Shown: one piece after another, positions 18,739-27,084 of the stretch
Layout of the letters: every line of letters begins with the position of its first letter
How positions within the stretch are numbered: the first letter of the stretch is position 1
Source of the DNA: Candidatus Rhodoferax bjergmarkensis
GTDB taxonomy: Bacteria > Pseudomonadota > Gammaproteobacteria > Burkholderiales > Burkholderiaceae_C
Reading direction: 5' to 3'
Length of the DNA stretch: 64,000 nt
Assembly: GCA_016708345.1 (NCBI GenBank)
Contig: JADJFX010000019.1
Location: 36,540-100,539 of the forward strand
Made by a program: the position numbers and the translations under genes
Notes under the pieces: model-generated
What the model was told of the DNA's origin: nothing
Seen by the model: the letters and a program-made list of their open reading frames with translations, nothing else
Databases searched by the model: none

Positions 18739-20057
18739 TCAAACGCACTCTGGGTGCCATGCTTTTGGGCGTGTCTGCATTGGCAATGGCACAGCCAGCG
18801 GGCGAGGTTGAATTCTCCCGGGGCGTTGGCTTTGCACAGTCGCCAGGCCAGTTGCCGCGCACCTTGGGCAAAGGTTTGCCCCTGAAGGAGGGTGACCGGC
18901 TGACGACGGCGCAAGGGGCGGCGGCCATCATCAAGCTGCAAGACGGTACCCGCATGACACTGCGACCCAACTCGGAAATGATCGTTCAGCAGTACCAGTT
19001 CAAGGAGGGGTCGAGCGACAACAGCATGGTGATGCAACTGCTGCGCGGTGGCTTTCGCGCCATCACTGGCTTGATTTCGAAAAATTCACCCAATGCAGCC
19101 AGGGTGCAAACCTCGACCTCCACCATTGGCATTCGCGGCACTGATTTTGATGCCCGCATTTGTACGAATGATTGCAAGGCCGAGGCCGCCAATGTGAGTG
19201 AAGTCGCGCGGCCCAATGCGGTGCAGGCCAGTGCCCGGTTGGTGCAGGCCAAGGGAGACATCAGCGCCAGCGATGGCACCGGGGCCAAGCGCAAACTCTA
19301 CGACGGTGGCAGCGTTTATGCCGGTGAAACAGTTGAGCTGGGCGCAGGTGCCAGGGGCGTTCTGGCGTTTCGGGATGACTCCCGGCTCACCCTGGGTTCC
19401 AGCACCCGCTTCAAGGTGGACAGTTTTGTATTTGATGACAAAAATCCGACCGAGGGGCGCTTTTTGGTCTCGCTCCTGCGTGGCTCTCTGCGCGCTCTGA
19501 CTGGCTTGATTGGCAAGGCGAACAACCGCAATGTCAGCTTCTCCACCCCGACTTCCACCATTGGCATCCGCGGCACCGGGCTTGATATGGATTGTGGCTC
19601 GGGTGAAAGCTGTAACGTCTTTACCTGGCAGGGCACCATTGAAGTATTGCCGATCGGAAAAACCGTTTTTCAAACTCTCCATGCCGGTCAGGGTCTGGTG
19701 GTGGGTCCCTCCACAACGCAGCCTTTGACCGCTCCCACGCTGGAAAATCTGCCCAGGCCCGACACGGTGCCGGTCAATCTTCCGCAGCTGTTCTCCAGTG
19801 GCGGCGTCTCAGGCGAGGATGAAGGCTTGTTTGTGTTTGTACGCGATGGTCACATTGACATCACGTCCGGCCGTGAGACCCTGCATCTGGGGCGCGGTGA
19901 AACCGGATTTGCCGGGGACGACGGGCGTACCGGGCGTCCGGCTGACACCCCCTTGTTCATCCAGTTTGACCGTGTGCCAATGCCCAACAGCTCCAACCCC
20001 AGGCTGGCCAGTGTCATCGGGGAGATCACCCCTCAAACCCGCAACCAATGTCGCTAG
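18726..20057 (+). CDS. Secreted tandem-FecR-domain protein of the TPS operon
   Basis: A 443-residue protein with a signal peptide (cleavage predicted after ALAMA; the start could be the Met at 18735). Two FecR units are tandem copies: each has a beta-rich DGTRMTLRPNSE or DDSRLTLGSSTR core, then LLRGGFRAITGLI or LLRGSLRALTGLI, then STIGIRGTDFDAR or STIGIRGTGLDMD. A third partial unit lies near residue 380. FecR domains are known in periplasmic signalling and in envelope proteins of unknown role. Its place between adhesin and transporter, overlapping both, suggests it assists adhesin secretion or surface retention. There is no sigma factor or TonB gene nearby, so classical iron signalling is unlikely. 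Confidence 0.88.
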   Translation: MYRMIKRTLGAMLLGVSALAMAQPAGEVEFSRGVGFAQSPGQLPRTLGKGLPLKEGDRLTTAQGAAAIIKLQDGTRMTLRPNSEMIVQQYQFKEGSSDNSMVMQLLRGGFRAITGLISKNSPNAARVQTSTSTIGIRGTDFDARICTNDCKAEAANVSEVARPNAVQASARLVQAKGDISASDGTGAKRKLYDGGSVYAGETVELGAGARGVLAFRDDSRLTLGSSTRFKVDSFVFDDKNPTEGRFLVSLLRGSLRALTGLIGKANNRNVSFSTPTSTIGIRGTGLDMDCGSGESCNVFTWQGTIEVLPIGKTVFQTLHAGQGLVVGPSTTQPLTAPTLENLPRPDTVPVNLPQLFSSGGVSGEDEGLFVFVRDGHIDITSGRETLHLGRGETGFAGDDGRTGRPADTPLFIQFDRVPMPNSSNPRLASVIGEITPQTRNQCR

Positions 20058-21703
20058 GGATGGTGTTGTTCATGCCAAATTCAATTAAAAATATGCGTGC
20101 CGTTGTGGGCCGTCAAAGCGTTGCCGGACTCGGTCTGGCCGGCTTAACTTTGCTGGGGATGGCCAGCGCTACAGCGCAAACCCCGATGCCGCAGGCCACC
20201 GGTGCCACCACCGAGTTCAAGATCAGTGGTTTTGAACTGACCGGCGACATTCCGCTCAAGTCGGAAGATACGACGCGGGTGCTGGCCCCCTTCATTGGCC
20301 CACAGGGCACTTTGCTGACCTTGCAGCAGGCCAGCAGTGCTTTGGAAGCGGAACTCAGTGCCAAGGGTTTTTCTCTGCACCGGGTCGCCTTGCCGCCGCA
20401 GGAGGTGGGTTCCAAAGTGACCTTGAACATCGTTAAGTTTGTCATCGGAAAAGTCACCATTGAAGGGGCCTCGCGCTACAGCGAAGCCAATATACGTGCC
20501 AGCGTGCCGGAGCTGAAAGAAGGCGAAGCACCGAATTTCAAGGTGCTGGCGGTCCAGACTGCTATTGCCAATGAGGGTGCGGGCAAACAAATCCAGATCT
20601 CGCTCAAAGAGGCTGCACAGGAGGACAAGATTGATGTCAAGGTGCTGGTCAAAGAGGCCAAGCCTTGGAACTTTTCAGCCAGTCTGTCCAACACAGGGTC
20701 AGAGGCGACCGGTCAGGACCGGCTCTCGCTGGTGGGCGGTCACTCCAATGTTTGGGGCCGGGATCATCAGTTTTCAGGCGCTTACACCACTTCGGTCGAG
20801 CGCGCGAAGGATGTTACCCAGCTGGGCCTGAATTACCGCATTCCGCTGTATGCCGTGGGTGGTGTGGTGGGCCTCAGCCACACCCGCTCCGATGTGGTGG
20901 GCAGTTTTGGTGCCTTTAGCAGCACCGGAGCCGGGCAGACCTTTGGCGTGAACTACAGCCACTACCTGCCCCCCGCTGGCGGGCAGCGCAGCTACCTCAC
21001 GCTGGCGCTGGACGACAAATTGTTCAAAATTGCCAAGATCAACGACGTGCCGGTACCCGGACAACTTGATCGCCGCAGTCGTCCGGTCACTTTGGGTTAC
21101 ACCAAGCGGGTGGAGTCCGACAGGGCGGTGTGGGGCTATAACGCAGAGCTGGCATTGAACCTGCCAGGCGGCAGCGGCAATGACCTGGCTGCGTACCGGA
21201 CGGAAGATACCCGCGTGCAGAGGGTAGACTGGCGCGCCCTGCGCGGGGCCGGCAATTATTCCGTATTGCGCCCTTCGGGCTGGTTGTGGAGTGTGCGCGG
21301 GCAGTTCCAATACAGCCCGGATGCCTTGATTTCGGGTGAACAATTCGGTTTGGGCGGTGCTGCGTCAGTACGCGGCACCGGTGAGCGTGTGCTGGCAGGT
21401 GACAAAGGTTTGTTCGCCTCGGCCGAGCTGAGCACGCCTGAACTGCGCACGGGTTTGCGCCTGTTTGGCTTCATGGATACGGGCTGGTTGAACAACAATG
21501 GCGGCGGTGTTGTGCCAACCAAGCCGGAGTCCGATCAATTGATCAGCGGCGGCTTGGGCGTGCGCTACGGCGCAGGCCTTTACAATTTTTCGATGGAGTG
21601 GGGGCGTTTGGTGGTTGGCAGTGTGGTGCCCGTCACGGTTGGCTCCAACATCCCCCAAGCGGGGGACGAAAAAGTCCATCTTAATTTTTCAGCACGGTTT
21701 TAA
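20048..21703 (+). CDS. Outer-membrane two-partner secretion transporter (TpsB, ShlB/FhaC/HecB family)
   Basis: A 551-residue Omp85-superfamily protein that exports the adhesin. After a signal peptide (LLGMASATAQ), residues ~55-200 hold two POTRA domains (FELTGDIPL; VTIEGASRYSEANIRASV). A 16-strand barrel follows and contains the conserved VRGTGERVLAGDKG motif (the VRGY-like loop), ending in a terminal phenylalanine (LNFSARF). It overlaps the FecR gene by ten bases. Alternative ATG starts occur at 20060 and 20072, so the exact start is uncertain. Confidence 0.94.
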   Translation: MSLGMVLFMPNSIKNMRAVVGRQSVAGLGLAGLTLLGMASATAQTPMPQATGATTEFKISGFELTGDIPLKSEDTTRVLAPFIGPQGTLLTLQQASSALEAELSAKGFSLHRVALPPQEVGSKVTLNIVKFVIGKVTIEGASRYSEANIRASVPELKEGEAPNFKVLAVQTAIANEGAGKQIQISLKEAAQEDKIDVKVLVKEAKPWNFSASLSNTGSEATGQDRLSLVGGHSNVWGRDHQFSGAYTTSVERAKDVTQLGLNYRIPLYAVGGVVGLSHTRSDVVGSFGAFSSTGAGQTFGVNYSHYLPPAGGQRSYLTLALDDKLFKIAKINDVPVPGQLDRRSRPVTLGYTKRVESDRAVWGYNAELALNLPGGSGNDLAAYRTEDTRVQRVDWRALRGAGNYSVLRPSGWLWSVRGQFQYSPDALISGEQFGLGGAASVRGTGERVLAGDKGLFASAELSTPELRTGLRLFGFMDTGWLNNNGGGVVPTKPESDQLISGGLGVRYGAGLYNFSMEWGRLVVGSVVPVTVGSNIPQAGDEKVHLNFSARF

Positions 21704-21718
21704 CTCGGGTTTCAACAC

Positions 21719-22132
21719 ATGGCCGGTTTGCAAGCAGGCGCTCCAACGCCGCAGTCCATCACAGTTCACAACCAGTCCAAAATTTTGGAAATCAGCTTTT
21801 CTGATGGGTCCGAATTTCGAATTCCGTTTGAGCTGATGCGGGTGTATTCACCGTCGGCCGAGGTGCAAGGCCACGGGCCGGGTCAGGCGGTCTTGCAAAC
21901 GGGCAAGCGGCAGGTGACTTTGAATGCGCTGGAGCCGGTGGGCAACTACGCGGTGCAGCCCTTCTTTTCAGACGGGCACGATACGGGCATTTTTTCGTGG
22001 GACTATCTCTATTTTCTGGGCTCTGAGCAAGAAAAATTATGGGCTGACTACACCGCCCGTTTGGACGCCGCCGGTGTGCAGCGTGATGCGCCTATGCCGG
22101 GCAAAGGTGCCGGCAGTTGCGCCAGTCATTAA
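21719..22132 (+). CDS. DUF971-family protein (gamma-butyrobetaine-hydroxylase N-terminal-like)
   Basis: A 137-residue protein with the DUF971 fold: ILEISFSDGSEFRIPFELMRVYSPSAEVQGHG at residues ~20-50, then the variant metal-binding region ending DGHDTGIFSWDYLYFLG. Related domains occur with Fe-S cluster assembly or as the N-terminus of gamma-butyrobetaine hydroxylase; the stand-alone function is unsettled. It starts 15 bases after the transporter stop, so it may be cotranscribed, but it is probably unrelated to secretion. Confidence 0.85.
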   Translation: MAGLQAGAPTPQSITVHNQSKILEISFSDGSEFRIPFELMRVYSPSAEVQGHGPGQAVLQTGKRQVTLNALEPVGNYAVQPFFSDGHDTGIFSWDYLYFLGSEQEKLWADYTARLDAAGVQRDAPMPGKGAGSCASH

Positions 22133-22261
22133 GCCTTCATTCGCGAGCCGCTGGTGACAATTTATTACAGGTCTTTGCAATCCGTTCGTCGTGCCTGACG
22201 GCGCGTGCACGCGTTGCAGGTCGATGGGAACTTTTCCATACTTTTATTCACTAAGGAATTG

Positions 22262-22615
22262 ATGATGAAAATGCAAGCTTTGATCACCGCCCTGGTTTTT
22301 GCAGTCAGCGGTACTGCTTTCGCTCAAACTTCGCAAACCGCCAGAGACCCTGCGGCAACACCGCGTCTGGACCAGCGGCAGGCCAACCAGGAAAAACGCA
22401 TTGAGCAGGGTGTTGCATCGGGTCAGTTGACGGAAAAAGAAGCCGCGCGGATGGAAAAACGCGAAGACAAGCTGTAGGCGGACAAACAAGCCGCCAAGGC
22501 TGATGGCAAGGTCACAGCGCAAGAGCGCAAGCAACTGCACCACGAGGCCAATCGCGACAGCCGGGCCATCTTCCGCCAAAAGCATGACCGCCAGCATGCA
22601 CCGAATGCCAAGTAA
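22262..22615 (+). pseudogene. Small secreted Lys/Glu-rich protein interrupted by an in-frame TAG
   Basis: The start at 22262 follows AAGGAA. A signal peptide (ALITALVFAVSGTAFAQ) precedes a charged helical region (RQANQEKRIEQGVASGQLTE). A TAG at 22475-22477 stops the frame after 71 codons, but the same frame then continues for 45 sense codons (ADKQAAKADGKVTAQERKQL, then HEANRDSRAIF) to TAA at 22613. A CAG-to-TAG change is the simple explanation: GQLTE...DGKVT looks like two related repeats of one intact small protein. Strong terminator just downstream. Confidence 0.75.
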
Positions 22616-22632
22616 ATCGACAGCATTGAATC

Positions 22633-22666
22633 AAAAAGGGCCGCAGCATTAGTTGCGGCCCTTTTT
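22633..22666. terminator. Bidirectional rho-independent terminator
   Basis: The stem GGGCCGCA/TGCGGCCC is flanked by five A and five T, so it can stop transcription from both sides. It lies between the TAG-interrupted gene and the convergent ferredoxin-type reductase. Confidence 0.9.
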
Positions 22667-22684
22667 ATTTGAGGGGTTTCAAAT

Positions 22685-23758
22685 TCAGGCGGCAGTGGCT
22701 GTGCGTGCCTTGTCGGCTTCAGACGTAAACGAGTCGGCAAAAAACTCATCTTCCGGTAAGCCCGCTTGGGTGTAATCCCTTTTGGCGGACTCCACCACAA
22801 TCGGGGCACCGCAGGCATACACCTGATGGCCGCTCAGGTCGGGCAGGTCTTGCAGCACCGCTTGGTGCACAAAGCCGGTGCGCCCGGTCCAGCCATCCTC
22901 GGCGAGCGCGTCCGACACCACCGGCACGTAGCGCAAATGCGGCATCTCGGCCAGTTTGGCCTGTACCCACGGGTCCATGTACAAGTCCGCCGGCCGCCGA
23001 CCACCCCAGTACAGGGTAGCGGGGCGCGTGATGCCTTTGGCTTGCATGTGTTCAATGAGCGCCTTGAGCGGCGCGAAGCCGGTGCCGCTGGCCAGCAACA
23101 CCATCGGCTTGGTGCTGTCTTCGCGCAGGAAAAAGCTGCCGAACGGACCTTCCAAGCGCAAAATTTCCTTCTCCTTCATGTCGGTGAAAACATGGTCGGT
23201 GAACTTGCCCCCCGGCATGTGGCGAATGTGCAGTTCCAGAAAAGTCGCACCATGTGAGGCTGCATCAGGCGCATTCGCCATCGAGTAACTGCGCCGGCTG
23301 CCGTCGCGCAGGATGATCTCCACATACTGGCCGGCGTGGTAGCGAAAATTGTCATTGGCCGGCAATTGCAGGGTGAGCTGCATCACATCGGGTGATTTTT
23401 TTCCCATCGACGTGACGCGGGCTGGCATTCGCTTGACGGCAAAGGCATCGGCGGATGTGACCTGCCGCGACTCCAGTACCACATTGCTGTGGGGCACGCC
23501 ACAGCAGGTCAGGATAAAACCAGCCGCTTCTTCTGCCTCGCTCAGCGCAGTTGCGGTGTGTGTGCCATGAACCACGGTGCCGGTCAGTTTCTTGCACTTG
23601 CACGAACCGCAGGCACCGTCTTTGCAGCCGTAGGGCAGACCAATGTTCTGGCGAATACCAGCAGCCAAAATGGTTTCACCGGGCATGGCCGAGAAAGATC
23701 GCTCACTGGGTTTGACGCTAATTTGAAAGTCTGGGGCGGCGGTTTCGCAGCTCGTCAT
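22685..23758 (-). CDS. 2Fe-2S ferredoxin / FAD / NAD(P)H oxidoreductase (CDP-6-deoxy-glucoseen-reductase-like)
   Basis: A 357-residue electron-transfer flavoprotein. The N-terminal plant-type 2Fe-2S domain shows CKDGACGSCKCKKLTG with the fourth cysteine in FILTCCGVP. An FAD-binding barrel (RSYSMAN) and an NAD-binding domain (VLLASGTGFAPLKALIEHM) follow. Family members are the reductase AscD and phenol or methane monooxygenase reductases; in Burkholderiales a stand-alone copy like this is common and its physiological partner is not known. The start at 23758 is chosen for GCAAGGA ten bases upstream; the frame is open to 23836. Confidence 0.88.
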   Translation of the reverse strand: MTSCETAAPDFQISVKPSERSFSAMPGETILAAGIRQNIGLPYGCKDGACGSCKCKKLTGTVVHGTHTATALSEAEEAAGFILTCCGVPHSNVVLESRQVTSADAFAVKRMPARVTSMGKKSPDVMQLTLQLPANDNFRYHAGQYVEIILRDGSRRSYSMANAPDAASHGATFLELHIRHMPGGKFTDHVFTDMKEKEILRLEGPFGSFFLREDSTKPMVLLASGTGFAPLKALIEHMQAKGITRPATLYWGGRRPADLYMDPWVQAKLAEMPHLRYVPVVSDALAEDGWTGRTGFVHQAVLQDLPDLSGHQVYACGAPIVVESAKRDYTQAGLPEDEFFADSFTSEADKARTATAA

Positions 23759-23778
23759 GGTTTGGGTATCCTTGCGCA

Positions 23779-24768
23779 TTGTTTTATTTTTACCAAGGCT
23801 CGATTTTGCCTTCAAACCAAACTCCTTTTTATGCACCCACGCCAGTTCGCAAGCGCACGCCTGTGGGTGCGTTGCCCGGGCGCTTTCGACGCCAGCGGGT
23901 CTTGATGGTGGGCTGTGGTGATGTGGGCCTGCGCGTGGTGCAGGCCTTGCCCGCTCGTGTGCGCGTGCTGGCCTTAACGGCCAGCGCCGATCGTGTGCCT
24001 GAGCTGCGCGTGCGCGGCATCACGCCCTTGGTCGGCAACCTGGACCTGCCCGCCACGTTGCGCCGGCTGGCTGGTTTGGCCCATTGCGTGGTGCATCTGG
24101 CACCGCCACCCGGCGAAGGCTCGCTGGACCCGCGCACACGTTCACTCCTGCGTGCCCTGCGTTTGCGTCAGCTCCCGCAAGCCCTGGTGTATGGCTCTAC
24201 CAGTGGCGTGTACGGCGATTGTCAAGGTGCTGTTGCTATGGAAACAAGAGCTGCTCGCGCACGTTCTGCAAGGGCCAGACGCCGAATTGATGCTGAAAAA
24301 TCAATACGGTTGTTTGGCCGCGCAGCCAGGGTGCGTGTCAACATCTTGCGCATACCCGGCATCTACGCGCCCAACCGCGAGGGTGGCACGCCGCGTGCGC
24401 GTCTGCTCAAAGGCACGCCGGTGCTGCAGGCGCAGGACGATGTTTACACCAACCACATTCATGCCGACGATCTGGCGCGGGCCTGCCTTGCCGCGCTGTG
24501 GCGGGGGTGGCCCCAGCGTGTTTACAACATCAACGACGACACCTGCCTCAAGATGGGGGATTATTTTGATCTGGCGGCTGACCTGTACGGCCTGCCGCCC
24601 CCGCCGCGCGTGACACGTGAGCAAGCCAACGCGCAGTTGCCTGCGATGCAGCTGAGTTTTATGGGTGAATCCCGCCGCATGGACAACACCCGTATGAAGC
24701 GTGAACTGCGCCTGCGCCTGCGCTACCCCACGGTCGTTCAGGGCCTGATGCCGCTGGCTGGAGCTTGA
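23779..24768 (+). CDS. NAD(P)-dependent epimerase/dehydratase-like protein (extended SDR)
   Basis: A Rossmann fold starts with LMVGCGDVGLRV, the active-site region is YGSTSGVYGD, and the substrate region is NHIHADDLARACLAAL. It resembles YeeZ-like short-chain dehydrogenases of unknown substrate. The start is uncertain: the frame opens with TTG at 23779, overlapping the divergent reductase, and the TTG at 23872 would fit homologues better. Residues ~151-174 (AMETRAARARSARARRRIDA) come from a copy of the dispersed palindromic repeat lying where the family has its variable E-T/S-x-P-x-x-P loop. Confidence 0.75.
   Translation: MFYFYQGSILPSNQTPFYAPTPVRKRTPVGALPGRFRRQRVLMVGCGDVGLRVVQALPARVRVLALTASADRVPELRVRGITPLVGNLDLPATLRRLAGLAHCVVHLAPPPGEGSLDPRTRSLLRALRLRQLPQALVYGSTSGVYGDCQGAVAMETRAARARSARARRRIDAEKSIRLFGRAARVRVNILRIPGIYAPNREGGTPRARLLKGTPVLQAQDDVYTNHIHADDLARACLAALWRGWPQRVYNINDDTCLKMGDYFDLAADLYGLPPPPRVTREQANAQLPAMQLSFMGESRRMDNTRMKRELRLRLRYPTVVQGLMPLAGA
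24232..24300 (+). repeat. Dispersed palindromic repeat, copy 5 (inside the epimerase-like gene)
   Basis: TTGCTATGGAAACAAGAGCT, GCTCGCGCACGTTCTGCAAG and GGCCAGACGCCGAATTGATG follow the family layout (core GAGCTGCTCGCGCA, trailing AGGGCCAGA). Diverged but full length and in frame. Confidence 0.6.
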
Positions 24769-24968
24769 GTCACCATTGTTGATCACCAGCGTTTGGGCTT
24801 AACTTGGGTGGATTGCCCTGGAAATGAGTGCCGGAAATGCACCCTGCAAACCTTGTGCCCCCATTTTCCAAATCCATGCCCCCAAATGTGCCCCCTAAAT
24901 CATTGGAACGTGGCACACTTATTTGGACGCTACCGCACGACAGAGGCAGGCGCTTCATAGGTAAAAAG
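24769..24968. other. Gene-free stretch before tRNA-Leu
   Basis: No coding signal on either strand. It holds three short GTGCCCCC/TGCCCCC motifs between 24850 and 24900 that look like remnants of a mobile-element end next to the tRNA, but no integrase or duplicated tRNA end was found. Confidence 0.4.
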
Positions 24969-25000
24969 AAAAAAGCCGCACAGTCGTTGAACTGTGCGGC
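24969..25000 (-). terminator. Terminator of tRNA-Leu
   Basis: On the minus strand GCCGCACAGT/ACTGTGCGGC forms a ten-pair stem with a six-base loop, followed by a T run. It lies directly downstream of the tRNA. Confidence 0.9.
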
Positions 25001-25008
25001 CTTATCTG

Positions 25009-25093
25009 TGGTGCCCGGGGTCGGAATCGAACCGACACTTCTTTCGAAAACAGATTTTGAGTCTGTCGCGTCTACCAATTTCGCCACCCGGGC
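25009..25093 (-). tRNA. tRNA-Leu (anticodon CAA)
   Basis: The 85-base class II tRNA reads GCCCGGGTGGCGAAATTGGT at the 5' end, with anticodon stem ACAGA/TCTGT around loop CTCAAAA, a short variable arm, T-loop GGTTCGATTCC and an encoded CCA end. The acceptor stem GCCCGGG pairs fully with CCCGGGC. Confidence 0.96.
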
Positions 25094-25132
25094 TGAATTA
25101 ATGTGAGCCGCGATTATGGCACAGTGTGGGCT

Positions 25133-26035
25133 ATGAAATATCCAACTATTGAAGATTCCATTGGAAAAACACCGCTTGTCAGGTTGCAGCGCATCGGCGC
25201 ACCCGAAAATGCCGAACGCGGCAACGTGATTTTGGGCAAGTTAGAGGGCAACAACCCTGCTGGCTCGGTCAAAGACCGGCCCGCCATGTCGATGATTCAG
25301 CGCGCGCAGGAGCGTGGTGACGTCAAGCCGGGCGACACGCTGATTGAGGCGACCTCGGGCAACACCGGCATTGCTTTGGCGATGGCGGCGGCCATCAAGG
25401 GTTACCGCATGATTTTGATCATGCCGGAAGACCTGTCCATCGAGCGGGCCCAAACCATGAAAGCATTTGGTGCGGAGCTGATTTTGACGCCCAAAAGCGG
25501 CGGCATGGAGTACGCCCGCGATCTGGCCGAGCAGATGCGCCGCGATGGCAAGGGCCATGTGCTGGACCAGTTTGCCAATGCCGACAACCCGCGCGCCCAT
25601 TACGAGACCACCGGCCCTGAAATCTGGGCCGACACGCACGGGAAAATCACGCATTTCGTCAGCGCCATGGGCACCACCGGCACCATTACCGGGGTGTCGC
25701 AGTTTTTGAAAGAAAAAAACCCGGCCATTCGCATCATCGGCGTGCAGCCCAACGAGGGCTCGCGCATTCCCGGCATCCGCAAGTGGCCGCAAGCCTATTT
25801 GCCCAAAATCTACGACCCCACCCATGTGGATGAGTTGCTGTACGTGAGCCAGGAAGCCGCGGAGGACATGTGCCGCAAACTGGCGCGAGAAGAGGGCATT
25901 TTTGCCGGAATTTCCGCTGCAGGTGCTTGCTGGGTGGCACGCGAGATTTCGCGCCGGGAATCCAACGCGACCATTGTGTTTGTGGTCTGCGACCGTGGTG
26001 ACCGCTACCTTTCCACCGGCGTCTTTCCGGCTTGA
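25133..26035 (+). CDS. cysM: Cysteine synthase B (O-acetylserine sulfhydrylase)
   Basis: PLP enzyme making cysteine from O-acetylserine and sulfide or thiosulfate. The PLP lysine lies in NPAGSVKDRPAMSMI, and the substrate loop TSGNTGIALAMAAA is intact. The 300-residue length from Met at 25133 (MKYPTIEDSIGKTPLVRL) matches CysM rather than CysK; the frame is open to 25103. It is 40 bases from the divergent tRNA-Leu. Confidence 0.94.
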   Translation: MKYPTIEDSIGKTPLVRLQRIGAPENAERGNVILGKLEGNNPAGSVKDRPAMSMIQRAQERGDVKPGDTLIEATSGNTGIALAMAAAIKGYRMILIMPEDLSIERAQTMKAFGAELILTPKSGGMEYARDLAEQMRRDGKGHVLDQFANADNPRAHYETTGPEIWADTHGKITHFVSAMGTTGTITGVSQFLKEKNPAIRIIGVQPNEGSRIPGIRKWPQAYLPKIYDPTHVDELLYVSQEAAEDMCRKLAREEGIFAGISAAGACWVAREISRRESNATIVFVVCDRGDRYLSTGVFPA

Positions 26036-26037
26036 TT

Positions 26038-26102
26038 TTTATAGATGAAAACGTGCTGTTGCGCATGTATAACGTGCGCGAGCAGCTATCAAATTAATAG
26101 TA
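26038..26102 (-). repeat. Dispersed palindromic repeat, copy 6 (intergenic)
   Basis: GTTGCGCATGTATAACGTGC and GAGCAGCTATCAAATTAATA fill the gap between cysM and the Nudix gene in reverse orientation. Confidence 0.8.
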
Positions 26103-26113
26103 ATTGAATTCAC

Positions 26114-26656
26114 ATGCATCAGGCTTTCAAGTTTTGCCCGCAATGCGCCACCCCTTTGGCGCTGATCACACTGCCCGAGGATGGGGGTGACAAAGAGCGT
26201 CTGCGCTGCCCGGCGTGCGACTTCACCCACTGGAACAATCCAACACCTGTTTTGGCGGCGGTGATTGAGTACGAGGGAAAAATCCTGCTGGCGCAAAACG
26301 CCGCCTGGCCGGGCAAAATGTTTGCGCTGATCACCGGCTTCATGGAAGCGGGCGAAGCGCCCAAGGAGGGCATGGTGCGCGAAATCCGGGAAGAAACCAG
26401 CCTGGAAACTTCGGCCTTGAATTTGATTGGCGTCTATGATTTTCAGCCCATGAACCAGGTCATCATCGGCTACCACGCCGTGTGCCATGGCCAAGTAAAG
26501 CTGTCGCCCGAACTGGTGGACTACCGGCTTTTTGACCATGACAAAGTGAAATGCTGGCCAGCAGGGGCTGGCTGGGCCCTGGCCGACTGGCTGCGTTCGC
26601 GCGGGCTGGAGCCGCAGTTTGTCAAATTGCCGCCATCGGTTGATGCCAAACACTAA
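26114..26656 (+). CDS. Nudix hydrolase with N-terminal zinc ribbon
   Basis: A 180-residue pyrophosphohydrolase. Residues ~8-40 form a zinc ribbon (CPQC and CPAC pairs), as in NudC-type enzymes. The Nudix box reads GFMEAGEAPKEGMVREIREE followed by TSL, with a serine where the final glycine is usual. The likely substrate is a nucleoside diphosphate derivative such as NADH, not determinable here. It sits between cysM and tusA in the same direction. Confidence 0.88.
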   Translation: MHQAFKFCPQCATPLALITLPEDGGDKERLRCPACDFTHWNNPTPVLAAVIEYEGKILLAQNAAWPGKMFALITGFMEAGEAPKEGMVREIREETSLETSALNLIGVYDFQPMNQVIIGYHAVCHGQVKLSPELVDYRLFDHDKVKCWPAGAGWALADWLRSRGLEPQFVKLPPSVDAKH

Positions 26657-26682
26657 AATCTGACCCACTCAAAGGAAAACTG

Positions 26683-26910
26683 ATGGAAATCGACAAAGAA
26701 CTCGACGCACGCGGCATGAAATGCCCTTTGCCTATTTTGAAAGCCAAAAAGGCGTTGGCCGAAATGGTCAGTGGCCAGGTTTTGCGGGTGGTGGCCACCG
26801 ATACCGGTTCACTGCGTGATTTCCAGGCGTTTGCCATGCAAACCGGCAATGAGCTGCTGGAGCAGCAGACTGTGGACAAAGACTTTATCCACATCATGCG
26901 CCGGCGCTGA
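26683..26910 (+). CDS. tusA: Sulfurtransferase TusA family protein
   Basis: A 75-residue protein with the family signature LDARGMKCPLPILKAKKAL, whose cysteine carries persulfide sulfur. It relays sulfur for tRNA 2-thiouridine or other sulfur transfer. Ribosome site AAAGGAAAA precedes the start. The gene ends five bases before a MITE-like element. Confidence 0.92.
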   Translation: MEIDKELDARGMKCPLPILKAKKALAEMVSGQVLRVVATDTGSLRDFQAFAMQTGNELLEQQTVDKDFIHIMRRR

Positions 26911-26914
26911 TCTT

Positions 26915-27076
26915 AGGGATGCAGAAATAACCAATATCCCGTTTTTGACGGCACTTGCGGGCGCATTGCTTCGTTGTCCTTCGCTTATTTGGCTCGCCAA
27001 ACCGCGCTCAGGACGCCTTGCACTGCATCCCGCCAGCACCGCCCAAAAGCGGTACTTTGGTTACTTCTGCATCCCT
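26915..27076. mobile_element. MITE-like element with 20-bp terminal inverted repeats
   Basis: The ends AGGGATGCAGAAATAACCAA and TTGGTTACTTCTGCATCCCT are inverted repeats matching at 19 of 20 positions. The 162-bp element has no open gene and contains an internal palindrome TTTGGCTCGCCAAA. It fills the tusA-valS gap exactly (tusA stops at 26910, valS at 27085). No clear target duplication is visible. Confidence 0.7.
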
Positions 27077-27084
27077 TGCCATTT

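Noticed and set aside
22227..22255. GGAACTT and TCACT upstream of the TAG-interrupted gene resembled a sigma-E promoter.
   Set aside because: Spacing is 14 bases rather than about 16, and the predicted transcript would start at the ATG without its AAGGAA ribosome site.
24850..24905. GTGCCCCC motifs near tRNA-Leu considered as a phage attachment site.
   Set aside because: No duplicated tRNA end, integrase or second copy within the window.
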